DNA of 64,000 nucleotides from Tectiglobus sp965223355 (GTDB lineage Bacteria > Pseudomonadota > Alphaproteobacteria > Rhizobiales > Hyphomicrobiaceae), in the NCBI GenBank assembly GCA_965223355.1, contig CBDCWE010000003.1, positions 1,302,001 to 1,366,000 of the forward strand, read 5' to 3'. Position 1 is the stretch's first letter; every line of letters starts with the position of its first letter. Positions 18,875 to 27,583 of the stretch are shown here, piece after piece. A model generated the notes under the pieces. That model worked only from the letters and a program-made list of their open reading frames with translations, did not search any database and was not told the DNA's origin. The translations under genes were made by a program, and so were the position numbers.

Positions 18875-19615
18875 ATGCTGCGCGCAATGAGCAATGCGCT
18901 TGGCTTTGTTGGTGGATCGCTGCGTGACCTCGCACCCATCATTGTCGTCATTGCATTCTTTCAGGTCGTGGTTCTGCGCGAGCCGATTCACAATTTCGCT
19001 GATCTGATGTTGGGCTTGCTGTTCGTGATGGCCGGGCTCGCGTTATTCATCAGAGGCCTCGAGATGACCCTGTTTCCGTTGGGCGAGGCGCTGGCAGACG
19101 CGTTTGCGCGCAAGGGCTCGTTATTCTGGCTGCTGTGTTTCTCGTTCTGCCTCGGGTTTGGCACCACCGTTGCCGAGCCCGCATTGATCGCGATTTGCGA
19201 TGAAGCTGCGAAGATCATGGCCAAAGCCGGTTTCATTTCATCCGAGCCGGCCGGGGTCGAAAGCCATGCCCAAGCCCTGCGCTATACGGTTGCCGTTGCG
19301 GTCGGAACGTCGCTGGTGCTGGGTGTTTTGCGCATCGTCGAGGGTTGGCCGATTCACTGGCTGATCATCTCAGGCTACATCGTGGCTGTGGCGCTGACCG
19401 TGGTGGCGCCGGCAGAGATCGTCGGCATCGCCTACGATAGCGGCGGCGTAACAACATCCACCATTACGGTGCCATTGGTGACCGCCCTCGGGGTTGGCTT
19501 GGCGAGCGCCATCAAGGGGCGCAATCCGATGGTCGACGGCTTTGGCCTGATTGCTTTTGCCAGCATGATGCCGATCATCTTCGTGCTCATGTTTGGGGTG
19601 GTCATCAGTCTATGA
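18875..19615 (+). CDS. DUF1538 integral membrane protein (first of a pair)
   Basis: This 246-residue protein has about seven hydrophobic helices and belongs to DUF1538, a family of unknown function. Conserved features are GLEMTLFPLGEAL, the charged membrane motif TTVAEPALIAI and YDSGGVTTSTITVPLVTALG, which resemble ion-coordinating sites in transporters. AAGGAGG precedes the ATG at 18875. The gene overlaps the second DUF1538 gene by four bases (ATGA), suggesting the two halves assemble, and many relatives carry both halves as repeats in one chain. Function is inferred only as membrane transport. Confidence 0.88.
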   Translation: MLRAMSNALGFVGGSLRDLAPIIVVIAFFQVVVLREPIHNFADLMLGLLFVMAGLALFIRGLEMTLFPLGEALADAFARKGSLFWLLCFSFCLGFGTTVAEPALIAICDEAAKIMAKAGFISSEPAGVESHAQALRYTVAVAVGTSLVLGVLRIVEGWPIHWLIISGYIVAVALTVVAPAEIVGIAYDSGGVTTSTITVPLVTALGVGLASAIKGRNPMVDGFGLIAFASMMPIIFVLMFGVVISL

Positions 19616-20427
19616 CAGTTGATTTTCTGAGTGATCTTGGCCGAACGGTACTTGCCACCCTGATCGATGTCGCGCCTATTGTTGCCATTTTGCTGGGCTT
19701 TCAGGTCGGCGTCTTGCGCCAACGGATCCCGCATTTGCGTCAGGTCATCATCGGCTCGATCTACGTTCTATTGGGTTTGAGCTTTTTCCTTTTCGGGCTC
19801 GAGCACACGCTATTCCCGCTCGGTAAGGTGATGGCGCAGCAGCTCACCAACTCGGCCTTTCTGGGGCTCGAGACAATGGTCGATGAACTCAGTTGGCGCG
19901 ACTATTACCTGACGTATTTGTTTGCCTTTGCGATTGGATTTGCAACGACCATAGCCGAGCCGTCTCTGATGGCCGTGGCGATCAAGGCGCGCGAGGTGTC
20001 AGGCGGTGCTGTCAGTGCCTGGGGTTTGCGGATTGCCGTCGCCTTGGGCGTTGCGATTAGCCTCGCCGTCGGGTCGTTTCGCATCGTCACCGGAACCCCG
20101 CTCTATCTCTACATGATCTTCGGGTATGCGATCCTGGTCATTCAGACACTTGTTGCTCCGCGCGCAATTATTCCGTTAGCTTACGATTCCGGCGGCGTCA
20201 CAACGTCGACCGTTACTGTTCCTCTGGTTGCTGCGCTGGGCTTGGGGCTTGCTTCGAGTGTACCCGGCCGCAGTGCTCTTCTCGACGGATTTGGGCTGAT
20301 TGCGCTCGCCAGTCTAGTCCCGATGATCACGGTCATGGGCTACGCTCAAATTTGCCAGTGGATGGCCGGTGGGATGTTGCCGCCCGGGTCTCGCACGGCG
20401 GTCGCAAAGGGAGACGCATCGAAATGA
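19612..20427 (+). CDS. DUF1538 integral membrane protein (second of a pair)
   Basis: This 271-residue paralogue of the preceding gene shows the same landmarks in the same order: GLEHTLFPLGKVM, TTIAEPSLMAV and YDSGGVTTSTVTVPLVAALG. The matching halves imply an inverted-or-tandem-repeat membrane fold made from two subunits. It overlaps its neighbours on both sides by ATGA junctions, so three proteins (two membrane, one P-II-like) are translated as a unit. The C-terminal 20 residues are hydrophilic and could contact the P-II-like protein. Function unknown. Confidence 0.88.
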   Translation: MTVDFLSDLGRTVLATLIDVAPIVAILLGFQVGVLRQRIPHLRQVIIGSIYVLLGLSFFLFGLEHTLFPLGKVMAQQLTNSAFLGLETMVDELSWRDYYLTYLFAFAIGFATTIAEPSLMAVAIKAREVSGGAVSAWGLRIAVALGVAISLAVGSFRIVTGTPLYLYMIFGYAILVIQTLVAPRAIIPLAYDSGGVTTSTVTVPLVAALGLGLASSVPGRSALLDGFGLIALASLVPMITVMGYAQICQWMAGGMLPPGSRTAVAKGDASK

Positions 20428-20777
20428 GTTTCAAGCTGGTTGTGGCCATGACGGAGGTTGACCTCTCGGATCGCGCGATCGAAGCGGCGCGTGATAACGG
20501 TGCCACGGGTTGCACCGTTATCACGCACGCGCGCGGTCAAGGGCTGACGCCGACCAAGACGTTTCTCGGGCTTAACCTGGAGAGCCAGCGCGACATCATC
20601 TTGTTTCTCGTCAAAGCCCAGCACGGTCGCGAAATCCTCGAGGCCATCGCAACAGCATGCGGGTTCAGCGGTGGTTCTGGATCAGGTGTCGGTTTCATTG
20701 TCGATATCGAAGACGCAATTGGGCTGCGCGACCTGATTGAAGGCACAGAACACAAATCTGGCGCTGCGGAACAGTAG
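20424..20777 (+). CDS. P-II-like signalling protein
   Basis: This 117-residue protein has the ferredoxin-like layout of P-II regulators: strand-helix start FKLVVAMTEVDLSDRAIEAA, then the loop region GATGCTVITHARGQGLTPTKT and ILFLVKAQHGREILEAIATA. The loop between residues 35 and 50 lacks the uridylylated Tyr of GlnB and GlnK. The end has VGFIVDIEDAIGL. It starts within the stop of the upstream membrane gene (ATGA), like GlnK with AmtB, so it probably senses a nucleotide or metabolite and gates the DUF1538 pair. AAGGGAG precedes the start. Confidence 0.83.
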   Translation: MSFKLVVAMTEVDLSDRAIEAARDNGATGCTVITHARGQGLTPTKTFLGLNLESQRDIILFLVKAQHGREILEAIATACGFSGGSGSGVGFIVDIEDAIGLRDLIEGTEHKSGAAEQ

Positions 20778-20841
20778 CCGGCAAACAATTGCTGCGCGGG
20801 CACGTGTCAGTGATGCAAAGACAAACACGAGAAGGATCAAA

Positions 20842-20889
20842 ATGGAGGAACCGCTTCTGACTGCCCGTCCCGCTCGACGTGCGAGTTAG
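20842..20889 (+). CDS. Possible 15-codon leader peptide before the K+ channel
   Basis: A small frame, MEEPLLTARPARRAS, is preceded by GAGAAGGATCAAA, the best ribosome site in the interval. It ends five bases before the ATG of the channel gene, which has no ribosome site of its own. This arrangement would suit translational coupling. It could equally be a chance frame. Confidence 0.35.
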   Translation: MEEPLLTARPARRAS

Positions 20890-20893
20890 CGTC

Positions 20894-22006
20894 ATGGGCG
20901 GTGTCTTATTCTTCTTCAAGCAGTTGGCGTGGCACGCCGTTGGGCGGCGCGCCTTGAACCACGAACTTGAGCGCTCGCTGTTGCTCTCGGCCCTGTACTT
21001 GGCAGTCGTGCTTGGATTGCACGTCATTGCGATGATGGGTTTTGAGAAGCTGTCGTTCGAACAATCGGTTTGGTTAACGGCAACAACGGCCGTCACCGTC
21101 GGCTACGGTGATTATTCGGCGCACACCACAATGGGGCGGATATCGACCATTCTGCTGCTCTACGGCGGCGGCATCTTTGTGCTGTTCCATACAGCTGCAG
21201 ACTACTTCAACTACCGAATGACGCGCCGGCTGAAAATGATTGAGGGCCGCTGGAGATGGAACATGAAAGATCATATCCTCATTCTCAACACGCCACGGTT
21301 CAATCCCGTGAACTATTTCCGCCGCCTTAGTCGCGAGTTTGCCGACACGGTTGACTTCGCCGAACGCCGCATCCTGATTGTAACCGACCATTATCCCGAC
21401 GGCCTGCCCGAGGAGATCCGCGAAACCGGCATTGTTCACATGCACGCTCATGCCACCGATCCGGATGCGCTGACGCAAGCCGGTGCGCAGCAGGCCGCCG
21501 CCATCATGGTGCTGGCCGAAGACGCAACCAACAAGCGCTCCGATGCAACGACGTTCGATATCCTGCATCGCCTCGAAGAGATTGGGGCAACCACCACGAT
21601 CCTGGCCGAATCGGTCGAGGATACGAACAAGCCGCGATTGCTGGCGGCCGGTGCGACAATGGTGGTTCGACCAATCCGCTTTTATCCGGAAATCGTCGTC
21701 AGAGGTTTTGTCTGTCCCGGAGCCGAGACCATCCTCGAGAACCTCTTCACCGGTGGTGGCGATGAATGCCACGGCTACAAGGTGGACGTTCACGCCGACA
21801 AATGGTCGGACATCGTGATCGCCGTGCTCCAGGCCGGCCTTGGCACGGCCATTGGATACCAAGCACGGTCCGACGGCGCCATTCACACCAACCCGCCAGC
21901 TAATGAGACCGTTGATGCAACGGCATTGTTCCTGGTTGTTGATGAAAATCTTGTCCCGACCAACGAGCAAATGCAGTTGCGCCTGGCAGAGATCGGCCTA
22001 CGGTGA
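20894..22006 (+). CDS. Two-helix potassium channel with cytoplasmic TrkA-N/RCK-like domain
   Basis: This 370-residue channel subunit has TM1 at about 29-49, a pore loop with the selectivity filter TVGYGD at 68-73 and TM2 at about 84-104. A cytoplasmic regulatory domain follows from about 125. The usual GxGxxG nucleotide loop of RCK domains is absent; the strand reads DHILILNTPRFNPVNYF. Later RCK-like pieces remain (HAHATDPDALTQAGAQQAAAI and AESVEDTNKPRLLAAGA). The ATG at 20894 is used; a GTG five codons upstream is an alternative. It lies 116 bases after the P-II-like gene and may share its operon. Confidence 0.87.
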   Translation: MGGVLFFFKQLAWHAVGRRALNHELERSLLLSALYLAVVLGLHVIAMMGFEKLSFEQSVWLTATTAVTVGYGDYSAHTTMGRISTILLLYGGGIFVLFHTAADYFNYRMTRRLKMIEGRWRWNMKDHILILNTPRFNPVNYFRRLSREFADTVDFAERRILIVTDHYPDGLPEEIRETGIVHMHAHATDPDALTQAGAQQAAAIMVLAEDATNKRSDATTFDILHRLEEIGATTTILAESVEDTNKPRLLAAGATMVVRPIRFYPEIVVRGFVCPGAETILENLFTGGGDECHGYKVDVHADKWSDIVIAVLQAGLGTAIGYQARSDGAIHTNPPANETVDATALFLVVDENLVPTNEQMQLRLAEIGLR

Positions 22007-22014
22007 TCGCTGAT

Positions 22015-22149
22015 CAAGCCTCAGGTTTCCAAAGGTCCGAGCCCTTAACCAATCGCCGCTTGGCGGCGATCCTTGAGGGGCTTTCAGCCCCTCAAACACC
22101 CCGACCACGGGATGGATCCCCTGGACCCCAAAGCTTGTTCAGAGGGTCC
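22015..22149 (+). repeat. Element B, copy 2 (triple hairpin)
   Basis: The stems CGCCGC/GCGGCG, GAGGGGC...GCCCCTC and GGGATGGATCCC follow in the same order as at 6957. It starts just after the channel gene stop and runs directly into Element A at 22150, so the two repeat families are adjacent here. Confidence 0.8.
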
Positions 22150-22288
22150 CTAGAGCAACCTGCCTTTATTCGGAATCGGAACGATCCCGAATAAAGGCAG
22201 AAAGTTGCTCGCCTCTAAAGTGGCGATCATCATTGTGCTTTAAGTTGGAACCGCAATAGCGGTTCCAACTTAAAGCACAATGATCTAG
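22150..22288 (+). repeat. Element A, copy 2 (full length)
   Basis: The complete double palindrome with CTAG at both ends. Its terminal CTAG provides the TAG stop codon of the leftward IclR gene (22285-22287), so the element either lies against or defines the end of that protein. Confidence 0.88.
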
Positions 22289-23136
22289 ACTGGCGAGGCT
22301 TCAGGTGTCCGTCCGGTCAGCGCTGCACGACGGTTGTGGTCGGGCGCGAGCACGTGCGGGCCGAGGCCGTGTTCGATCGCCTGCCGCAACGTTGCGGCAA
22401 CATCGCTGCAGTGGGCTTGCAAGCGAAACACCGGTCCTGCAACAGTAATCGCCAGACGGCGGTGGTCGACACAGATCGGCAAGGCAATCGCGGCCAGATC
22501 GGCATCGTATTCGTGCAGGCTTTGGAACCAGCCGCGGTCCAGCGACGCAGCGATCTCGCGCTCGACGGCCGCGCTACTCATCAATGCGTTCGAGCCGTAT
22601 CGCTGGAACTTGACCTTGCGCAAAATTTGTTGGCGTTCCGCTTTGCTATAGAGTGACAGCAAAGCCCGTCCCGATGCACTGGCATGGATGGGAATGCGGG
22701 CGCCGGCGTGGCCGGCATATCGGATCGCGGCCGCTGCTTCGACGATATCCAGATAGACCGAGTAGGTCCCGGCCGGGGCGGCGACGATCGCCGTTTCACC
22801 GGTCTCGGCGGCAAGTCCGACCAGCATCTCGGAAAGCTGTTCGTTGAGACTGTCGGCATCGACAATGGCATCAGCGACATGCTGCCAACGTGGCGTCGGA
22901 TAATAGCCGCCGCGATGCGCCGGTTCGTACATATAGCCACGCTCCACCAACGTGCTCAGAATATTGTAGGTGCTGGAGCGCGGCCAACCGAAGTGGCGCT
23001 GAATGTCAGCGAGGCTGGCCGGCTTCTTGGTCCGTGCGAAGTGCTCAATCACATCCAATGCATTGAGGATCTGCTTTACCGCCACGTTGCGTGTTCCTTG
23101 GTATTGCCGTCCGAAAAGTGGTGGACGCATCGTCAT
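22285..23136 (-). CDS. IclR-family transcriptional regulator
   Basis: This 283-residue regulator has an N-terminal winged helix-turn-helix (about 18-75; SLADIQRHFGWPRSSTYNIL) and a C-terminal IclR effector domain (GHAGARIPIHASASGRALL and LAAIALPICVDHRRLAITVAGP). IclR proteins control aromatic, acetate or carbohydrate catabolism. It is divergent from the acyl-CoA dehydrogenase gene, and palindromes lie just upstream, so it probably regulates that gene and itself. The stop codon falls inside Element A, leaving open whether the C-terminal few residues are ancestral. A second ATG two codons later is possible. Confidence 0.9.
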   Translation of the reverse strand: MTMRPPLFGRQYQGTRNVAVKQILNALDVIEHFARTKKPASLADIQRHFGWPRSSTYNILSTLVERGYMYEPAHRGGYYPTPRWQHVADAIVDADSLNEQLSEMLVGLAAETGETAIVAAPAGTYSVYLDIVEAAAAIRYAGHAGARIPIHASASGRALLSLYSKAERQQILRKVKFQRYGSNALMSSAAVEREIAASLDRGWFQSLHEYDADLAAIALPICVDHRRLAITVAGPVFRLQAHCSDVAATLRQAIEHGLGPHVLAPDHNRRAALTGRTPEASPV

Positions 23137-23139
23137 TGT

Positions 23140-23166
23140 TCATATATGAAGATAATATGATCATAT
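23140..23166. promoter_or_regulatory. Candidate regulator operator between iclR-type gene and acyl-CoA dehydrogenase
   Basis: Two perfect palindromes, TCATATATGA (23140-23149) and ATATGATCATAT (23155-23166), sit directly upstream of the IclR start, in an AT-rich patch of otherwise GC-rich DNA. The position suits autoregulation, but no binding motif is known for this regulator. Confidence 0.45.
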
Positions 23167-23413
23167 TTATGGACAAAAGACAAGGTCTATGGACAACAAG
23201 GTCTATGGGCAAAAAGCAAGGCGATTGCGACCGTCGATCACAAGTCATCCGGCTTGCGGCCGGAGCCTGGTCGGGGCAGGCAGGAGCAGCCCGCATGACT
23301 CGCCGCGACATGACATCGCGCAATCGCCAGCTCGGAAGGATCACCGGTCACTGCAGAGCCGAGCAGAGCCGATCCCTCTCGCCCACAAGTCCGACCCACC
23401 GAAAGGCGCGCTC

Positions 23414-25201
23414 ATGAACGTTCATCAACCACTCATCGAAGCCCGGACGGACCCGCTGACGGACTGCGTCGCGCCGGACTGCCAAGGCCTGAACTTTTTC
23501 GAGATCGACAACAGCCTCCAGGATCTGATCACGATCTATCTGGCGGACGACCTGCGCGAACATCTGACGCCGCACTTCCGGCGTCTCGGCGAACTGGCCG
23601 GCAACGAGATTGATCAGTGGTCGCGGCTGGCGGACCGGCACAGTCCGATCCTGCACCATCGCGATCCGCGCGGCGCATGGCGGGACAGCCTTGAATTCCA
23701 CCCCTCCTACAGGGAGATGGAAAAGGTTGCATTCCGCGACTTCGGCTTTGCCTGCATGATCCACAAGCCCGGCGTTCTGGGTTGGCATCAACCCATTCCG
23801 CACACCGCCAAGTTCGTGTTCCAGTATTTGTTCGGTCAATCCGAATTCTCCCAGCTCTGCCCGATCTCGGCGACCGAAACAACGGCAACGATGATCAAGC
23901 TTTACGGTGATGCAGCACTGAAGGAAAAGTATCTCGATCGTATGCTGAGCCAGGACATGGGCGAGATCCTCAAGGGCGCGCAGTTCATGACCGAGAGAAC
24001 CGGCGGCTCTGATGTTTCCAACATCGAACTCGAGGCGCGCTGGCAGGACGGCGCCTGGCGGCTCTATGGTGAAAAGTGGTTCTGCTCGTGCGCCGACGGC
24101 GACGTTGCCCTGCTGCTCGCCCGGCCCGAGGGTGCCCCCGCCGGCAACAAGGGGCTCGGCCTGTTTGCCATGCCGCGCCATCTCGACGACGGCAGCCGCA
24201 ACAAGTATCGGATCGCGCGCCTCAAGGACAAACTCGGCAGCCGCTCGATGGCTTCGGGCGAAATCGAGTTCCGCGGCGCGCTTGCCTATGCGCTCGGCGA
24301 CGTCGGCGCCAAGGAAAATCGCGGCCTCAAAATGATGATGACGCAGGTCGCGCTGTCACGTCTGTCGCACGGCGCGCGGGCCACCGCCATGATGCGGCGC
24401 TGCTTGAACGAAGCGATAGTGGTGGCGAAGAACCGCTCGGCCTTCGAGGAAAAAATCTATGTCAAACCACTGCTGCGCCGCCAGCTTATGAAACTGATGC
24501 TGCCGACCGAGCAGGCGCTGTCGATGACCCTGTATCTTGGCAATCAGATCGACAAGGCCGAAGCCGGCGACGACAACGCCGATCGCATCACCCGCATCCT
24601 CACCCCGGTTCACAAGTACCGCTCCTGCCGCGACAACATTCGCGTTGCCACCGGCGCCATGGAAGTGCGCGGCGGCAACGGCTACATCGAAGACTGGGTC
24701 AATGCCAAGCTGGTTCGCGACGCGCATCTTGGCGTGTTGTGGGAGGGCACCTCGAACATCAACTCGCTGGACGTCACGACCAGGGCGGTCGCCAAGGTCG
24801 GTGCCCATCGCGATCTCGAGGACGAATTGCAGGACCGGTTGGACCAGGCTGACGGCCTGCCGGGCCAGCTCAAGGGACAACTGCGCAATACCGTCCAGCT
24901 GGCGATCGCGCTCGCCGACGAGGTTGGCAAATCCAAACAAGAGACGCTTGCGCGCAAAGCCTCCAGTGCACTCTATCACGCATCGACGGCAACGCTGATG
25001 GCAACTGAAGGGGCCAGGTTGGGTGCCGGGGGTGGTGATGCCCGCCGTCTGGTGCTCGCGCGCATGGTCCTCGATCATCGCTTGTCCACGCAGGACCCGC
25101 TGGCAATCGGCGCCGTGGATGCTGAACAAGACATGACGGATCTCCTGCTCTCAGATGACCCGGTGTCACTGGATCGGGCCGTTCAGGTCTGCAACGGCTA
25201 G
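23414..25201 (+). CDS. Acyl-CoA dehydrogenase family protein (AidB-like layout)
   Basis: This 595-residue flavoprotein is longer than the roughly 380 residues of classical acyl-CoA dehydrogenases and has an AidB-like layout with an extra C-terminal domain. Visible marks are AQFMTERTGGSDVSN (FAD and substrate contact), KWFCSCADGD, RVATGAMEVRGGNGYIEDW (FAD-binding C-terminal helix) and LGVLWEGTSNIN with the catalytic-region Glu. The start at 23414 (MNVHQPL) is chosen by family alignment; the open frame extends upstream to 23189 without a better site. IclR lies divergently. The stop TAG is part of an Element A remnant. Likely role: oxidation of an unidentified acyl-CoA. Confidence 0.87.
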   Translation: MNVHQPLIEARTDPLTDCVAPDCQGLNFFEIDNSLQDLITIYLADDLREHLTPHFRRLGELAGNEIDQWSRLADRHSPILHHRDPRGAWRDSLEFHPSYREMEKVAFRDFGFACMIHKPGVLGWHQPIPHTAKFVFQYLFGQSEFSQLCPISATETTATMIKLYGDAALKEKYLDRMLSQDMGEILKGAQFMTERTGGSDVSNIELEARWQDGAWRLYGEKWFCSCADGDVALLLARPEGAPAGNKGLGLFAMPRHLDDGSRNKYRIARLKDKLGSRSMASGEIEFRGALAYALGDVGAKENRGLKMMMTQVALSRLSHGARATAMMRRCLNEAIVVAKNRSAFEEKIYVKPLLRRQLMKLMLPTEQALSMTLYLGNQIDKAEAGDDNADRITRILTPVHKYRSCRDNIRVATGAMEVRGGNGYIEDWVNAKLVRDAHLGVLWEGTSNINSLDVTTRAVAKVGAHRDLEDELQDRLDQADGLPGQLKGQLRNTVQLAIALADEVGKSKQETLARKASSALYHASTATLMATEGARLGAGGGDARRLVLARMVLDHRLSTQDPLAIGAVDAEQDMTDLLLSDDPVSLDRAVQVCNG

Positions 25202-25250
25202 ATCATCGTGCCTTGAGCTGGACCCGCCGTTGCGCTTCCGACTGAAGAAA
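25199..25250 (+). repeat. Element A, decayed half copy
   Basis: CTAGATCATCGTGCC followed by a degraded GTTGGAACCGC-type arm matches the second palindrome of Element A with many substitutions. Its CTAG supplies the stop codon of the acyl-CoA dehydrogenase. The remaining bases up to 25493 show no gene. Confidence 0.55.
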
Positions 25251-25493
25251 TCTTCCAACACGTTCCACGGTTGGCCCGGGTGGCGCGCCGGATTGAGGGC
25301 GATGATGCGCCGCCCGGCCGCGCGTGATGCATCGGTTAGCGCAGCGTGGTCTGCTCGGCGTCAATCTTCCAGCGCCATAGGGCGCCACGATCGACATTCA
25401 GAAGACCAACATCGCAGCCGCACTCATCGGGCGCAGGCACAACCAGCAGGCCCGCTGACCGCAATCCGATCACACGAGACATGAGCAAGCCCA

Positions 25494-25916
25494 ATGACTG
25501 AGATGCAACCACCGCTTCCCGGCTACACGATTTACGATCCAACCGATCCGTTCGAGCAAATCGTGGGGCCGTTCTTCTGGAAAAAGCTTGAAGATGGCAG
25601 CGATCATCTCGTTTTGCGGACCGAAGCGCGACACGGCAACCGCCAAGGCGTCATTCACGGTGGTGTCCTACTGACCATGATGGACCTGTGCTTTGCGGTC
25701 ACAGCCAAGGAGTTTCCCGACCAACGCCTGGTTACGGTCTCGCTGTCATCGGAATTCGTCGCCGGCGGCACGGTTGGCTCACTGATCGAGGCCAGGGCTG
25801 AAATCGTCCGCGGCACCGGCACGCTATCTTTCATGCGCGGTCAGGTCTATGCGGACGGCGAGACACTGCTCAACGCCAGCTGCATCTATAGGATTTGGCG
25901 GAATCGGGAACTGTGA
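25494..25916 (+). CDS. PaaI-like hotdog thioesterase
   Basis: This 140-residue protein has the hotdog-fold thioesterase signature GVIHGGVLLTMMDLCF (residues 53-68), with the HGG loop and the downstream Asp64 acting as the general base. The second half has VSLSSEFVAGGTVGSLIEA and a strand ending RGQVYADGETLLNA. Such enzymes hydrolyse acyl-CoA thioesters, often preventing CoA trapping. It lies about 290 bases after the acyl-CoA dehydrogenase and is a sensible metabolic partner for it. Confidence 0.87.
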   Translation: MTEMQPPLPGYTIYDPTDPFEQIVGPFFWKKLEDGSDHLVLRTEARHGNRQGVIHGGVLLTMMDLCFAVTAKEFPDQRLVTVSLSSEFVAGGTVGSLIEARAEIVRGTGTLSFMRGQVYADGETLLNASCIYRIWRNREL

Positions 25917-26005
25917 GCTGTCTGGATGGTGTCGCCGTCACGGCAACCGGCGTCCGGATGCTTGCGCCCGGCGCCGTTGGAAGTCGGCGCTCAGCGATCG
26001 AAACG

Positions 26006-26875
26006 TCAATCCGAGCGGGTTGCGATCAGCATGCCAACTCTCAGAGAGCCCGTTCTCAGGTTCTTTTCCATGGCCACCGATGCTGCTCTTCGTTTCTCGA
26101 CCACCGCGGGCGAAAGGCCCTTCATGCCCGTATTGCGGCGAAGGGCGGCATCGTAGCTCTCGATCGCACGTTCGTGGAACCGGCGGCCGTCCTCGCTGTG
26201 GTCGACAAAATCGGCGACAGTGAAGCCAAGCCTCGTCAGTCTCTCGCTGCAAACCGACAATGGCTCGAGGGCTGACATGCTCGGCTCCGTCGCCCACGCC
26301 AGCGGATAGTGCAGCTTCCCGGGGCCAGAAAAGATCTCATGCAGGGCGAGACGACCGGCCGGCACGATGGTGCGCGTCAGCTCCTTAAACAGTCGATCCT
26401 TTTCCGCGATCTGCATCGCCACATGCTGCATCGTGACGACGTCGAAGCTGCAGTCGTCATAGGGTAAGGCGAGGGCACTGGCGTGCGTCAGGTCGACTTT
26501 GCCCTGCAAGTTGACCAACTCGGTCAGCGCAATTGCGGTTTTGAGCAGCGTTTCGCTGAGCTCGATGCCTGACACGTCGGCTCCGAACCTGTTGGCCAAG
26601 CGGCGCGCCGGGCCGCCGACGCCGCAACCGACATCCAGGACCTTGTGGCCGGCCCGAATATCGGCCAGTTCCGCCAACGCGTCCGTGGCTGCAAGGCCGC
26701 CCATATGAAGCATATCCAGGCTGTGCAGATCATCGGCTGTGACCGACGCCAGATCAACGTTGGACTGCTCGAGGGCTTCAACAGCCCCGGCGTAGCTCAC
26801 CGCCAGGTTCGACCAGTGTTCGGTGACTTTCCTGCCCTGTTCGGTGAGACCCGCGGGGTTGTTTGCTTCGCACAT
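26006..26875 (-). CDS. SAM-dependent methyltransferase (class I)
   Basis: This 289-residue Rossmann methyltransferase has motif I VLDVGCGVGGPARRLA (about residues 79-94), the acidic motif II (VSGIELSETLL) and motif IV (FDVVTMQHVAMQI). The layout resembles gamma-tocopherol, sarcosine/dimethylglycine and UbiE-type methyltransferases. The C-terminal third with HERAIESYDAALRRNTGMKG is less conserved and probably forms the acceptor pocket. It converges with the thioesterase gene and no neighbour reveals the substrate. Confidence 0.85.
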   Translation of the reverse strand: MCEANNPAGLTEQGRKVTEHWSNLAVSYAGAVEALEQSNVDLASVTADDLHSLDMLHMGGLAATDALAELADIRAGHKVLDVGCGVGGPARRLANRFGADVSGIELSETLLKTAIALTELVNLQGKVDLTHASALALPYDDCSFDVVTMQHVAMQIAEKDRLFKELTRTIVPAGRLALHEIFSGPGKLHYPLAWATEPSMSALEPLSVCSERLTRLGFTVADFVDHSEDGRRFHERAIESYDAALRRNTGMKGLSPAVVEKRRAASVAMEKNLRTGSLRVGMLIATRSD

Positions 26876-27021
26876 GGGCCAATCTCTGCACGTGTGAGGT
26901 TGAATACGACAGGTCCATCATAACACGGTTGGCGCCGGCGCATATCAGCCGCCGCGTCCGCGCCGCCATTGTAAATTCGACTTCGTTGCGCTACAGACGG
27001 TTGGCCGTCGCGGACCTGCTC
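26876..27021. other. Short intergenic region
   Basis: Upstream region of the leftward methyltransferase gene; no gene or clear promoter hexamers were recognised before Element A begins. Confidence 0.4.
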
Positions 27022-27160
27022 TAGAGCAACCTGCCTTTATTCGGAATCGGAACGATCCCGAATGAAAGGCAGAAAGTTGCTCGCCTCTAAAGTGGCGATC
27101 ATCTTTGTGCTTTAAGTTGGAACCGCTATTGCGGTTCCAACTTAAAGCACAAAGATCTAG
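27022..27160 (+). repeat. Element A, copy 3 (full length)
   Basis: Both palindromes and both CTAG ends are present. The first palindrome carries a one-base insertion (CGAATGAAAGGC) relative to other copies. It lies between the methyltransferase and the complex I accessory gene. Confidence 0.88.
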
Positions 27161-27277
27161 GCGGTCGGGCGGCGGCGATCACCGGGCCGTTTAGTGAGCG
27201 GGTGTTGGACGATAGCCGTTGCGCTCGAACTCCCATGACCCGGCGCACCGCGGTTGAGGTAAAGGCGAAGCACAACG

Positions 27278-27583
27278 ATGACCGTTCGGATCTACCGGCC
27301 AGCAAAAACCGCAATGCAGTCGGGTAAGGGGCGCACCAGGGCCTGGGTGCTGGAGCATGAACCGGCGGCTGCGCGCGAGATCGATCCGTTGATGGGCTGG
27401 ACCTCATCGCGTGACACCAACCAACAGGTCAAACTGCATTTTGAGACGAGGGAGGCAGCAATCGCGTATGCAGAGCGCAACGGTCTTGCCTACACGGTCG
27501 TTGAGCCGAAATCGCGAACATTGTCGAAGAAATCATATGCCGATAATTTCAAGTTCGGCCGGATCGGTTCATGGACGCATTGA
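27278..27583 (+). CDS. Complex I accessory subunit, NDUFS4-like (ETC complex I conserved region)
   Basis: This 101-residue protein matches the ETC complex I subunit conserved region, the bacterial counterpart of NDUFS4, which binds near the NADH-oxidising module of NADH:quinone oxidoreductase. Diagnostic segments are VRIYRPAKTAMQSGKG, PLMGWTSSRDTNQQVKLHF with the ET.EAAIAYAE helix, and the basic C-terminus KSYADNFKFGRIGSWTH. This accessory subunit is characteristic of Alphaproteobacteria and mitochondria, which supports the taxonomic reading of the window. It is typically encoded apart from the nuo operon, as here. Confidence 0.92.
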   Translation: MTVRIYRPAKTAMQSGKGRTRAWVLEHEPAAAREIDPLMGWTSSRDTNQQVKLHFETREAAIAYAERNGLAYTVVEPKSRTLSKKSYADNFKFGRIGSWTH

